From Lutjanus erythropterus (lineage: Eukaryota; Chordata; Actinopteri; Lutjaniformes; Lutjanidae), in contig CM034607.1 in assembly GCA_020091685.1 (NCBI GenBank), positions 20,575,221 to 20,639,220 of the forward strand: a DNA stretch of 64,000 bases, read 5' to 3'. A program made the position numbers and the translations under genes. This document shows positions 39,414-58,600 of the stretch, piece after piece (the first letter of the stretch is position 1; every line of letters begins with the position of its first letter). The notes below the pieces were generated by a model that worked only from the letters and a program-made list of their open reading frames with translations, was not told where the DNA came from and ran no database searches.

Positions 39414-41014
39414 CATCAGTCCCAGTGAGTCTCACCTGTTTGGCCTGGGCCTGCACTCCTCCTTCAACCAGCTGACCAGAGGCAACGTCCAGCCCCAGCT
39501 GACCAGAGATGTACATCGTTCTGTCCACGACCACCGACTGGCTGAGGAGGAGACAGAGACACACATAAACACAAACTTACAGCCTCACTAGATGGCAGAA
39601 AGTAGGTTTTTATCCACACTCCTCTGTCTATCCAGGGTGGTTACTACTATTACTAATATTTCTCACATTACAGTTAAATAGTGCACAAAACTGTTTCTCA
39701 TCAGCACTGCCTGATTTTACATTTTGATCTAAGTTTTGGGAAGCTCTGTGTCCGAGTGCAACACAGTCGTTCTGTTTCTGAAAGCTCTGTTTAACAGTTT
39801 GTGTGTGTTCAGATATTTTCTCCAACTTCATTGAGTAAACAGAGGAGATGCTGGTGGCCTACTACAGCCTCTAGTGGTTGTGAATGTCACTTACAGTACA
39901 TTTAATGTCATGTGAGAGAAAAGCCTCATGATCAGCAATAGAAAGCAACTGAATAGAATAAGTTGCAAAAAAATGATTATGTTTTTTAAAGAAATAATCT
40001 CAATTGCATAAAATTATGTAGATTTTGGTGCATGTACCCACTCTCTCTTAATCTGCTTCATATACATATCATAAATGTATAACATGTTATTATTCCTCAC
40101 TTCTGATTGAAGGCTCAGAACGCAGATATTATTAATTATTAGGTATTAATTGTCTGTTTTGTGGTTGATGATCAGATCAAATGTTAGAACAAATACAAGA
40201 TGAGAAGATTTTGCTACAAGACACCAAAATGTTCCCAGAAAAAAAAAAAAAATCCAAGCAAAACAACAGCTGAAGGACCTTGAGGCGAGTTTTTCCTTGA
40301 ATAGCCTTGAAATAAGACAAAACACGAGGCCATTCATGAAGTCTGATGTAGCTCCGCCCACTGAGAGCCAATTGGTCAGAACAGGAACTCCCCTCAACTT
40401 GAGACACTGCACCGATTGAATGAATACCTACTACACGACATGAATTTGGTATTTTTGTCCTGTTATTTCGTGATTTCTGTTAATGACTTCTGTTAATTCT
40501 AATTAGAAAGTAATTAGAGAACGCAGCCCCCTTTTAAAATGTATAAATATTAAGCCCTATCCACAGTGCAGATATAGTATTTGACAGGATATTAAATTAA
40601 TCTTACCTGTATATTCCCTGTCTGACAGGAGCTTTTGGTGTGTAAGGGAACTGTCGACGAATAGTTGCCATTGTAAGTGTGCTGTCTGTCTGTCTGTCTG
40701 TCTGTCGCAGATTTCTGCTCTGCGGTTTCTCCTCTCGCTCTGCAGGTATAAGTTAAACTTTGGCTCTTTTTTAATGGGGTCAAGTCGAGCAGGTGAGTTC
40801 ATTGTACACTAAGACCCGCCCCTCATCAAATATTGGACTGTCCTTGTGTCTCTCATTCATTCAAACATTTCGTGTCACAGCTGCTGCACTCCACGTGTCG
40901 CAATAAAATAGAAAATGTTGCATGTTTCTGTTTATAAAAGTGTCCTCACCTGTATGGACCGATGGCAGCCGGGGCTGATGTGGTGTTGACGATCCTTCTG
41001 TTCAGTGCAGACAT
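35692..41014 (-). CDS. rida: rida, 2-iminobutanoate/2-iminopropanoate deaminase (RidA/YjgF/UK114; HRSP12)
   Basis: Six minus-strand exons: 41014-40950, 39541-39436, 38794-38740, 38623-38555, 36830-36775 and 35748-35692 (65, 106, 55, 69, 56 and 57 bp). They join in phase to 135 residues and TGA; human RIDA has 137. Visible family marks are SAPAAIGPYSQ near the N-terminus, MYISGQLGLD, VVKTTVLLADINDFNSVNEV, NFPARAAYQVAALP containing the catalytic Arg107, and VEIEAVA near the end, whose Glu helps shape the active cleft. RidA is a trimeric enzyme that hydrolyses reactive enamines/imines made by PLP enzymes to keto acids, protecting PLP enzymes from damage; the older 'translation inhibitor/endoribonuclease' names refer to the same protein. 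Cytosol and mitochondria are reported locations. Introns are long for so small a protein; intron 4 (36831-38554) includes a GC-richer unique block at about 37200-37640. Confidence 0.96.
36241..36530 (+). repeat. 'ATTAATCGATTA'-type repeat, copy 2, in rida intron 5
   Basis: Begins AGCTGCAATGATTCATCGAT and ends with AACTAATCGATTAATCGAGA and nearby complementary words, giving imperfect inverted ends. Internal words match the copy at 5740. Confidence 0.65.
39382..39411. repeat. (ATC)n microsatellite beside rida exon 2
   Basis: About ten ATC/TCA units, 25 bp beyond the exon 2 donor site inside intron 2. An ORF runs through it into exon 2 but the splice donor GTGAGA precedes it. Confidence 0.9.
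40682..40706. repeat. (CTGT)n microsatellite in rida intron 1
   Basis: About six CTGT units. ORFs reading through it encode DRQTDRQ repeats and are not genes. Confidence 0.9.
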
Positions 41015-41868
41015 GTTTTCCCTGTTATTTCTCCAAAGTTTTGCAGTGTTTCGCAGCGGCTGTAGTGTGGATGAAGGATGTGGTTGTGTAACAACTTGTT
41101 CAAAAGTGACCAGCTGCTGCCGTTAAGTCTACCGTAATATCTGTGAATAAGCGCACGCTAAATTTTTTGGAGGACGTTCCCTGGAAATAGCGGTGGTGAA
41201 AGAAGTATCCAGATCCCTAACTTTAGAAAATCTACCTACACGGCAACGTAAAAGTTCATCAACTTAATTACAATGAAAGTCATGCGTGTAAGATCCCGCC
41301 CAAGTAAAAGTAGCATCAGCTGCAAAGTATAGTTTAAGTAAAGTATAAGTAATAGCTGCAAAATGCTGTAAAAAATATTAAATTGGGCCATTTTCTAGCT
41401 TGTTTGGGGTCCTGTGCAAAATGTTGTTCTAGAATCCTTATTTCATGACACTTTATTGAGGGAATGTTTAACCTCCTAAGGTTTCTTACTCTCGTGCATT
41501 TAACATTTAAATGCATCAATCTGGTGCACTTCAAGAAGAAAAAGTTAGATTTGTGAAAAACTTTTTCTCTCAAATTCAAATCAAACAGCTCAAGTCAACC
41601 CCAGCAATTTCAAGTTTAAACCTAAAGAAAATTATAATAAATGGGAAACAACAACACACTCTTGAAAAACTTACAGAATGTGCATTATAACATCTGCCAA
41701 ATGTGCATATGAGACAGATGGTGCATTTCCCTTAAATGTTTATTTAAATGTTAGGAATAAAATTTGTTTACAATTTTTTTAAAAATGCTAAAAAATATAT
41801 ATATATTTTAAAATCCCTTTCCCCCAAAACACATAGCACAGTACTTAAGAAAATGTACTGATTTACTG

Positions 41869-41917
41869 TTTTTGTTTGCATGCTATTTCCCACTGGGAAG
41901 TAGCATGCAAACAAAAA
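41869..41917. repeat. near-perfect 49-nt inverted repeat (hairpin)
   Basis: Left arm TTTTTGTTTGCATGCTA then TTTCCCA; right arm TGGGAAG then TAGCATGCAAACAAAAA. Arms of 24 nt match at 23 positions, the mismatch being G:U-compatible in RNA, with a single-base spacer. Lies between the rida 5' end and the inferred stk3 3' end. Could be a cruciform, a MITE relic or a small hairpin RNA; nothing here decides. Confidence 0.85.
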
Positions 41918-42073
41918 TAGTGGCACCTATAGTAGGAGAGTTACGGTACAACAGGTGTATTGTCATTCATGATGGTCTCCACTGAGTTCAGCTCAGAGGT
42001 TCAAGTCTCCATTTACAATGTCCATGATAAGATAAAAGCATTCCACCACAGTTCTGGTTAACTATAAGTAACT

Positions 42074-42079
42074 TTTATT
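42074..42079 (-). terminator. candidate distal stk3 polyadenylation signal
   Basis: AATAAA on the minus strand 3.3 kb after the stk3 stop, within an AT-rich stretch. Chosen as the furthest plausible signal; nearer ones may be used. Confidence 0.35.
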
Positions 42080-45000
42080 ATTTCTTGCATCTTTTCAAAA
42101 CTTTATAAAGTATTACAAACAAAAAAAAGATAATAAATTAAGTGGTTCAAACATAAATGCTTACATTCCACTCTACACCCTCAAGTCATTATATAGCGGA
42201 AATAACAGTGAAATAAATGGAAATAAAATCATTTAGCTATATATCAAAAGGTGATTTTAGATGTCAGATAACTATACATATTATGGCAGATTCTCCGCAA
42301 TGTCATATTTCAAAACGGGGCTGTTTAATTGTACAGAGCAAATAGTTTTTGTTAAAGCTGCAAATCCAGCTTCCATATTAACAGTACGCTTAGCTGTGCA
42401 GTTAATACAATAGCATTCCACTAAATAGCAAACATAATTATACACATGCATAGTCTAAAACACGCAGAAATCAAGCCACACATATATATGACAGAGGGCA
42501 AAAATATTAACAGCCAAACCAGCCACCATATTTAAACCAGTGTCACAAAAAAGAAAACACATTTAATAAATAAAGTGTGAATGCTTGTATGCAAGTTGCC
42601 GATGCACAGCAGACTTAATTCATGAAAATGGCAAGAATGTTAATGATATCTGTGACTGAACAACTTCACCAGCATGCAGGAAAAAAAAAAAGACAAAAAA
42701 AAAAGGACAAACAAACATACAAACAGACATGATCATTCAAATCTGAGACAGTACTGATCGAAATTTGGATTCAGGAGTTTATAATGTTGATTCGTTTTGG
42801 TCACGTTGTCCGTTAGAGCAAATATAAGACTGTGTAACAGGTCTATTGATTAATACACAGTATGTGTGGGCTGAACTACAGCATCAACACTGCATATTAA
42901 CATTCATATGTAACAGCAACCTGCAGACATATTGTACAGGTATTTACAGTCATAATTCATTCACAGGGTCATTATTAGCACATGTGTAAAATCAATGTCA
43001 ACAGAAAAACTAAACTACAACCACGACGGAGCAGTTTGTTTCCTTCATTAACAGACCAAATATGTTGTTAGCTTGATTGTAGAATTTTGCAGTTAAATAT
43101 TAAAATTTGTGAATTAAAGCACAACCGACTGGATTTCTTAGGGCCAGTACTTGTGATATCAATATTTGAGAGGTGACATGGATTTTTTATATGATGTTTT
43201 TGTACAAAGTTCTTTAAATTTTGATAAACTACAAGACCATCAATCACTGCATTGAACAGTTTTGTCTAAATCCAGTTTTAAGCTGTTAAAAATGAGCATG
43301 TGTCCTGAAACAAAGCACACAGCTGAGGTGACAATATATCTTCTTTCCTTCATTAATAACATCACACCTAGTGTATATGTCAGAAAAATGTCAAAAAAAA
43401 AAAACCCCAGCACATTCTCACACATAGTGGGTGAAAAGTAAGCTTCAGGGAAATTTGCTGAAAACGTCTTAATGCTATTTTTAAAATTAGTCTGAATTTC
43501 AGATAGTAGATGTGTGACTGAAGCAGCGGCTCAGCCTGTCATGATAATTACACCATACACGTATCAAGGTCAGCAAAGAATTTTGACGTGTGTGCATATA
43601 TGATGCTGCCCATTATGTTTGAGTATGTGTCTGTTTATATTTGAATGTCATTAACATTTTAGCCAACATGATGCTGAAATAAACAGCAGGGTTTTTCTGG
43701 CGTTACAAGACTTGGGTACAGCGCCTAAGCTTTTTTTTCACTGTGCCTAAAAGCTGAATGAACAGAAAAAATAACCAGGTTTTGCTGTCATTTCTTGTTG
43801 TGCTGTCTGTGTCAGAGTTTCACTGTGGGCTGGTCTCAGGCAACATGCAGTTCAAACACCTAATTCTGAACTGTTTTGGAGCATTTCCACAAAAAAATTA
43901 ATTGGTCTGGAATGCAAAGTTGGCTCCCAGCTTTCCGTGGGAACCAAAGTAGGCATGTCATATTCTTCAGGTTGCTGTGCACCGTGCAGAGCCCCCTGTT
44001 TATTACAATGGTTATACGCAAAACTGGTGGAAACGTAGGCTGGTTCAAAAGATAGTACTAAGGTTCCAAGAATCTTGAATGGAACTGGTTCAAGAACCAG
44101 AACTAATTTGGAGGAAAAGGGCTTTGTAGAGTGACAGCAACATTTTGGATGTAAGCTGAATGGGAAAGGATATTTGAAGATTTTTTTACACATTCCAACT
44201 GTTTTGCACACATAAGATAGTTCCACATCTAGTTTACATGTGTTAGACAGTCATAAAACATAATATGGAACAATTACAGCAAACAACCTCAAAATAAATC
44301 TACTGAGTTTTTGGACATAAAAATAAAAGTCATACAGTATTAGGAATGCTTTTGTTTGTATGGAAATCATAGATTGTTTTTAAAACACTGGAATGAATTT
44401 TACTGCCAAATCTCATTTTAAATTGAGTTAGGTGAATCATTTCGTCAAGTAATCAAGTCTGAAATTCATGAGGAGCGTGGGTTATTATGAGGCACTAGGA
44501 TGAATGGAGACTGTCAGTATAGACAGTGTGTTGGATGTTTAAAGAAGCTTCATGCTTGAAACTAACAAAATTAAATAAATGATTAAGACAAATGAAATTA
44601 CTTTAGAATTTTTGATCCACCAGAGATTGAAAACATGCACAAACATAGATTTCTGCCATTTCGATCCATGCTTTGCAGCTTTCCACAGTCCAAACTCATC
44701 TCCATGTGAGGAAATGAACCGAACCATCTGACAACATGTTTTATTATTACATTGCTTACTTTGAAAACCAGGTTTCAAATATTTTAAGGCATTCTCAACT
44801 TAATCAATATCATCTTGATTGTCTTTGGTCATGGACAAGCCTCCACAGCTTTGAGTTGCAGGTATTTCCAAACTAGGCTCTATACTATATTTACAATGAA
44901 AGAGAAAAGTCTGAGGAAAACAAGACCACTTGTCGTTGACCTGGTGATTAAACTGCTGCTGCTGCCAGAGGAGAGGCTCCATCATGTGTTGGTAATGATT

Positions 45001-45371
45001 CCCACGAGGGTTGTCTGCGCTTGGAAGAGGGGAAATTCCTTTCATTTCAGATGTATAATCACCAAGCCAGTAGTTCTCACTTTGGCCGCAGTCCTGAGCT
45101 TCATTCACGGGAATTACAGGAACCATAGAAACAAATATAAGATCTAAAATAGCGGAACAGCATCTAGACATAGTGTAGAAACAAGGCAGATGAGTGTAGA
45201 TTCAAGGAGCCAGAGTGGGTGTCACCCAGTAGAAGACTTCATTAAGAGGCAAGTCAGCAGTCAGTCAGAACAGCAGTGAGTTTCCAACAAAGACAATGAG
45301 GTCATCTTAGTTCCTCTAAGTCAGTTTGTGGTGACGGTGACTTTGGGAAACCGAGCGACAGGGAGGAGAAC
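42080..45371 (-). other. probable stk3 3' UTR; no other gene seen
   Basis: Low-GC sequence lacking exons between the stk3 stop and the candidate polyA signal, without strong transposon ends except a possible DNA-repeat fragment at 43895-44140. Its length is within the range of vertebrate 3' UTRs, but no sequence feature proves that it is transcribed. Confidence 0.4.
43895..44140 (-). repeat. possible DNA transposon fragment
   Basis: Minus strand contains GGTTCTTGAACCAGTTCC followed later by CGTTTCCACCAGTTTTGCGT and GCTCTGCACGGTGCACAGCA, words found together in fish non-autonomous DNA elements. No inverted ends or target duplication were found. Confidence 0.3.
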
Positions 45372-50021
<4,650 letters not shown>

Positions 50022-50475
50022 GGTCTATAACTTCAGAGAATAAAAATAAAGATGACAAATGATAAGTTATTGTAGTTTTAGGGCCGATAGTCAAGATGTG
50101 AACATTGTCGACAGAGTCGTTGTTGTCAAAAACTAGTGGAGGGCCAGCTGAGTGTTCGTCAGATGATGGACACTTTTAGGTTACAGTATTTCCACAACGC
50201 CCCCTGTCGGGCCGGAGTACAAAACAAAAACATAAACTTCTGTTCTTACAAACCTAGAAACGATGAAAAACCTGCATTAAACAAACCATAAACACCACTG
50301 CGTACAATGTCATCTGTCATATATTGACCTTTATTTGAGTTGTCTTACAAAATGGAAATATATGCCAAATGTGACGGAGTATCTTCTGACCAATCACAAA
50401 CCACTTTGCTTTGAGGTGCAGGACGGTTGTGCGCATGCGCGCAGGCGGAAGTGTGTGCGTGATGTGAAAAGAGAG
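50022..50475. promoter_or_regulatory. bidirectional stk3/polr2k promoter with NRF1 and ETS motifs
   Basis: About 450 bp separate the stk3 ATG from the end of the inferred polr2k non-coding exon (donor GTAAAC at 50476). TGCGCATGCGCG at 50430-50441 is a perfect NRF1 site (YGCGCATGCGCR). GCGGAAGTG at 50445-50453 is an ETS site. Both are typical of CpG promoters of housekeeping genes. CGCCCCCTGTCGG at about 50200 is only a weak CTCF resemblance. Confidence 0.7.
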
Positions 50476-50629
50476 GTAAACAGCCAACAGTTAGCAATTA
50501 AAACGGTGGGATTCCTTATTTTCTACCCTTTCCTTTTGCGTATTCCACATTTACAATATTATTACTGCATTTTGAGATTTTCCAAATACTTTTGTTGCTC
50601 ATTAAGACTACCGGTTGTGATGGTTCTAA

Positions 50630-52553
<1,924 letters not shown>

Positions 52554-52619
52554 AGAAGAGGAGAGCAACAGTTTTGATTATTATTGTTCTGTATTATTTT
52601 TGTAGTGTATGACCATGTA

Positions 52620-52625
52620 AATAAA
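52620..52625 (+). terminator. polr2k polyadenylation signal
   Basis: AATAAA 67 bases past the stop, with a second ATTAAA near 52714 as an alternative. Confidence 0.75.
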
Positions 52626-53560
52626 TAGACCTCCACGCGCAACCACCAGTTTCTAAACTATACTTAAAACTCACAATTTTCATATTGACCCAACAATACT
52701 TTGAGTGTTACGCATTAAAGTTTGGTTTATTAAAAGCATGATTTTTCACTGAACTTGACTGTCTCTGGTTTTTTGTTTTGTTTTCTCTTTGTTATTTGTT
52801 TTTATCTTTGAATGTTAACATCTAGATCAGTGCTTTTCAAATGGGTCCGGGGACCATGAGAAGTCCCTGAGTGGATTGTAGGAGGTCCCCAGCAAAAGGG
52901 AGAAGATAATATATGAAATTTTATCCAATTTGTGGAAGTTGGAACAACACAGAAAGAAATAGTTTTGACCATTTTGATTGATTGTAATTTATAGTGATCT
53001 GAGTTTGATTATTGATTGAGATAGAACCTAAAGTCTTCAAATAGTCATGAAGACTTTATAATCTTCAAACCTCGAAATATAAAATTACTCAGAGGGGATT
53101 CTGTAGGACAAATCCTTTCAATCTAGGGGTCTAATGTGTATCTGTTGATACACGAATTGAATTGGAAAATTTTGTGTGTTTTTTTTAAGCTACTTTCTTA
53201 ATGATTGCACACTTTCGTCTGTTTATTTATTTTTTTACTCTTTCTGTTGATTTAAAATGTTAATGTTTAATTCTAGTAGTTTCTTTTAGGTTTGTGAGCC
53301 CATAAAACAAACCCTTGTCTCTTTCTTTGTTTAAATTATAATAAAAGGCCTGGATTTTCTAGTGAATAGGGAGGGAAAACACAAAGTTTAGAGAAAGTGA
53401 TTATCATTTTGTGTTTCAAACTGTTTCAAACTCCTCCCACTCCCAAATCTCAATAATGATCACTTCTTGTCTGTTTAATATGCATAAAACTGAACTGTAC
53501 AAACATCAGTTCACCATTTTTACTGTGGTTATGTACCTGATTATTTCCTGGATGGGAGCA
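52626..53560. other. intergenic sequence between polr2k and spag1; degraded repeat only
   Basis: No exons. From about 52832, AGTGCTTTTCAAATGGGTCC and GGGGACC words suggest an old hAT-like fragment; the rest is AT-rich and unremarkable. Confidence 0.4.
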
Positions 53561-53573
53561 GTTGCTAGGCAAC
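53561..53573 (+). promoter_or_regulatory. RFX X-box upstream of spag1
   Basis: GTTGCTAGGCAAC is a 6+1+6 inverted X-box that satisfies the RFX consensus RYYNYY-N(1-3)-RRNRAC. It lies about 0.6 kb upstream of the inferred spag1 start. RFX factors activate genes for motile cilia, and SPAG1 is needed for dynein-arm assembly, so the match is functionally sensible; occupancy is inferred. Confidence 0.65.
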
Positions 53574-54139
53574 CAGTGGAAACTCCCAACGGTGAATTGT
53601 CATTTTTACTCTTAACACTATACAGATAAATCTTTTATTTCTCTTCAATATTCCATGGGGCTGTGTAAAGGAGAAACTACGTGATAACAGACCTTTTTAT
53701 CACATCAGTCATTTCACAGCAGCATGTCATGACAAGAAAAGCACTGGTGTACAACAATATGAACAAAATGACTGCATTACATTTAGGTGAGCTAGTTTCA
53801 GTATCTTGTTCATGCTGGCTCACTGGCTTAATGGCATTCAGCCAGCTTTAATAAAGTTTATATCACCTGAGCTTTTTCCTGAGGTGCTGGTAGGTGGATT
53901 TGTGTTACTTTTGGGCGCCTGATATCAGACTGAACTGTCAACTCTTCACATCCAGGCTGACTTTAGCTGTTTCAAGGCTTCATGCTAAACTAAGCTAACA
54001 AACTGCTGGCCCCACTTTCATATTTGGTTGGCTCTTAATGTCTAAAGCCAAGAAAATCAACATTCGTCGTAAAACAGTTAAAATATCTGGCCGTGACGAC
54101 ACACAATTAGAAAGACTACATACCCAGAAGTCGCATAAG

Positions 54140-54494
54140 TGACGTCACTGACGTCTCTCGCTACGGGCTAACGTTAGCCGCTGAAGCATACAGTTATTTC
54201 CTCACAAAGTAAGGGAAGTTTCTCTTAAAATCATACGTAGATATTACCCCGTTAATTACTCTAATATCTTATTAGATGTGAATCTGTTAATTTAATCTCA
54301 CCCCTTTTATTAATGATCTCCTTGTTTGTATGTCTTTTTATCGTTCATTTAAAAAAAACAAAAAAACATTAGCTGCTGAAGCTACGTTGCTTGTGTGCTT
54401 TCACACCGGGATGTAAACACAGCAGCAGGCCTTACTCGTTCTTCTGCTCCAGGGCAGATTAAAGGACCAGGGGTCGCTGGATGAAACACTTCAG
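54140..54494 (+). promoter_or_regulatory. spag1 promoter with CRE and non-coding first exon
   Basis: TGACGTCA at 54140-54147, a full palindromic CRE, is followed directly by another half site (CTGACGTCT). A likely non-coding exon ends ACTTCAG at 54494 with donor GTAAGA. The next acceptor (TTTTTCCTTCAG) at 55410 starts the 5' UTR exon that contains the ATG. The transcription start is not directly visible; about 54150-54200 is an estimate. Confidence 0.5.
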
Positions 54495-55651
54495 GTAAGA
54501 TAGCATTAGAAGGGACAGCGATATTGGTGTTAATGACGTATATTGTGCAAGACGAGAGATGTAGTTAAGTAGTTTCACATAAAACTAAACCAAACTGCAA
54601 CAAACCTGAGACAAACCTTCTTGACGTGTAAAATTACATTTTAAATTGACAAAACATGTCTAATTAGTGGCACAGTTGATTATTTTTGGACTAATTAGAA
54701 AAAATCTTTAATTCTATATATTATTAAATATGGATGAAAACATTATGCTTATGTGGGATTTTTTTATTTTTTTTTTATCACCAAGTTTTTGACATTTGTA
54801 GGTGTTTTAAGTCTAAACAGATAAAAGTGCAACAGTTTTGCACGAGTGTTGTGATTGCCTCATCTTACAAGTAGGTGTATAGAGACCACATCTCCCCAGT
54901 GGTGCAGCCTTCTCTGGTAATCCAAAGGTTAAGCATTCAAAACCACATGTGACCAAGTCCCGCTTGCCAACAATGTGACACCTCTACAGGAGGCTGTTGT
55001 GTGACTTATCATTTCTTGTTTCTTACAAGCATCAAAATACCTGCAAAAATTCTTGGACCCCGTTCATTGCTGTTTGTGGCCATATGTTTTATTATTTACA
55101 TCTGTACTTTTCCTACCTTGACAAAATTTCTTCTGTGAAAAAATTACAGAGTTTAGTTTATAAATAATATATATATAATGAAAAATGCTTGTGTGGGTGT
55201 TAAGAGCAAATATTTAGAAATGTAATCTTCTAAATAACAATAAAGGAGCACAGAACAATATATTATTAAAACTGTGATTAGTTGATTTTCTGTTATTTGA
55301 CTAACTAACAAATTAAGTTATTTGACTTTCTCTTAGTCTGCATTAAAGTGCTTTGTACTGGCCATTTGCTCATTAATTTCTGTCTGTATTCCTGTATTTT
55401 TTTCCTTCAGTTTGGCGATCAGAGCTCTTTGCTCTTAAGTCTAATCTGAGGCTGTCCCCTCAGAGCTGTCCTACTGCAGCACTGCATCGCTGAGGCACTT
55501 CCCCCCTCAGTGACGTCACACACGACATCTCATCCAGGAGGCGTGTCCAACAGAAATCCCCTGTCAAGCACACAGATGTAGCCGCAGCTCTGCGAGAGGG
55601 AGAGGCAGGGAGGGAGGAAGAGTTTGAACACACTGCAGAGGGAGTGCAGCT

Positions 55652-58600
55652 ATGGGGAACGCGCAGGAGAAACCCCCAGGCAGCGGCGGAGGAGGAGGAG
55701 GAAGACCGGCTCAGGCCACAGCAGGGAGCGGGACGAGAAGTCGGGGCGGAGGCAGGGTGGAAAAGCCCTCAGCTGACAGAGGACCGGAGAGGGGGGTGGC
55801 CAATGGCAGGGAAAACAGCCCTGCGGGTGGACAGGAGAAGCAGAGCAGCCCTGCAGTGGACACAAGTTATCTGGACGCCCCTGCTGGGTCCCTGCCTCCT
55901 CACCTGGCCCGGCTTAAGAACGAAGGGAACCACCTCTTCAAACACGGACAGTTTGGGGACGCCCTGGAGAAGTACACAAAGGCCATTGACGGATGTGCAG
56001 AAGCAGGTGGGGGAGATATGAACAGTTTTTGTATTTTCTTAGAGAATTCACCTGATGATCAGTGTTTCATCAAAAGAGAAACACCTCTGTTGTTTAGATA
56101 AATATAGGTTACAAAACATATTTTACCCTCAGTTATGTGTATGGTTAAAGAAATACTGTATTCTTAAACTTGACATAAATAATATACAGTACCACCAAAT
56201 CATTTTAAATGACCTGAAGTGACAGACCAAATGCATGCCCCACGAGAGCTTAATGCATATCACAATAAAGTACAGTTAATCGATTATTAGTTTGGTTCAT
56301 AAAATGTAGAAATTAGTTTAAAAACTGCCCTTTGTGATTCCTTAAAACACAGATTAATTTATTCACAATGCTTGCTTTGTCTAACTACCAGTCAAAACCT
56401 TTACAATATTCACTTTATAATCATAGCAGATGAAGTAAACTGGCAAAAATTGAGTCTTGAGAAGCCAGAATCTGTGAATATTTAGCATTTTCCTCAGAAA
56501 AATGACAAACAATGGCTCCATTATCAAATATTTTGCGGATTTTAATTTTCTGTTGTTTGACTAATTGATTGATTAACTTATTGTTTAGCATTATTCAGTA
56601 ATGATACAATCAGAAGCAGGGCTGCAACTAACAAGTATTTTCTTTATTGATGAATTAGTCCACAAAATGTTGGAAATTATTTTAAAATGCCTCATCATGA
56701 TTCCATAAAACACAGACTGGCGTATTAAAAATGTCCAGCTAGTGATCCAAAAATCTAAAAAAAAAAAAAAAATTCAATTTACAATAAAAGTGGATGACAG
56801 GGTTGGGTTTAATCACTTTGAAATGACAATTTTTGTAATCAGTGAAATAATCTATTGCATTACAAAATATGTAGTCAAATATGAATACTTTTGGATTACC
56901 TCAAAATCAAACACTGGAAGTATTGTACTTTGTACTCAAAATCAATTGACACAGCCACAAAAATTTGTAAATATTTTCAGTGCAAATAAAATGCATTTAA
57001 TGTATTTAAAAAACTCCATTACCCATAAATCATCATTAAAAACAAACAGACCAAACAAGTTACCATTAACAAAACTGGCAACCTGAGAGGAGCAACAGCA
57101 AATAACATACAAAATATATTAGTTATTAAAATATTTAACATATATCATATTTTAATTAAAATGTAATCAAGCAATGTAACTATAATGTAATTACACATGT
57201 TTACAAATGTGATTCATGCTCATTATATGTACTAATTTAATCAGAATCAGTGGATTTCTTGCATTTTTGATTAGAAAAATGACCGAAATTGTTTGATTAT
57301 TCAAACTGTTGTTGATTGATTAATTGTTTCATCTTTAGTCAGGAGTAATCAAGTCAAACCTACAATTATAATCTTACTGCATACAGAGCTGTGTACTTTA
57401 TGTACTCATAGATCTAAAAAAAAATACCTCACTGTGCTGTGCTTTTTGGTGAAAATTAGCCTTTAAAACCAAATTTTGATGGCCAATAAATTACTGATAC
57501 AGCAACAACAGATGGCACAGAGACAGACAGAAAGCCTCTCTGAGCATCTGTGTACCAGCCATCATAAGGGTATCATATACAAGTTGTCTCAGTGTGTCAT
57601 CAATCCACAAGATCCCATGTCAGTTTTGAATGCATGATGATTCTTATCATGCTGCATAATTTCCTCAAGCTTCCAGAGTCCTACATCCAACAGCATGAGT
57701 ACAGGTCACTTGGTAATCACAAGTTTTTAGATTAAACATGTGGCAAAACTGCGTCTGAGACATGCAACGTCACTGGTGATTTGTGAATGCAGTGGAGTCT
57801 TGGCAGGAGACGGCCCAGCTGACCGTAGAGAGGAGTCATGTGGTCGTGTGCATGAGGCTTTTAGGTGAAACAGAATGTCACGCTGCACCTTTAAGAGCAC
57901 TCAGCCAACTTTTACTCTCACAGCTGGCAGGAGGGATAGCTTTTTTCCTGCAGCAGCACTGGAGACCGGCTTAAAACGATTAGACGAGACTTAATGTCAC
58001 AGCAAAGCAAACACTTAAAGGAAAGCACTGAAAACAATTTGCCTGTTCTTTTAACATATGGAGGAGTTTCAGCGCTGTTGACATCAGTTTCTGGCCACTG
58101 ACTGATGCTCTGCTGGTGGTTGTGAAACTGCAGCAGAGACTCAGAGGAGACAGGACAGAGTAGATAATGACTCCATCAGAGGGACCAATAGCACAGCCAT
58201 TCATCTGTCTCCCACTCACCCCCTCAGCATCTCTGGGCAATCTGCACTTTAAATTGAGCTGTCTCTGTTGTCCTATTTTCTCCTTCGTATGGACCTCTTA
58301 AAACTGCAGCCGCAAAATGCAGCAGAAGTTTAGAAGAGCTTCTCTGAATATGAAGCACTAGCTTGTCCTTATACCTGTGTGTTTTATTGAGATAAAAGAT
58401 GATTGTGGTGTCCTTTCAGTGTCTGGTCTTTTAGATAAATGTGTTGTCGTTGTTGTTCCCCCTGCAGGCATTGATAGTCCAGAGGACGTGTGCATCCTCC
58501 ACTCCAACAGAGCAGCCTGTTACCTGAAGGATGGAAACAGCGCAGATTGCATACAGGACTGTACCAAGTACGTGACAAGTGTCAGCAGCTCTGTGCATGT

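Noticed and set aside
50195-50215. CTCF site in the stk3/polr2k promoter
   Set aside because: CGCCCCCTGTCGG differs from the core consensus at about three positions; too weak to list.
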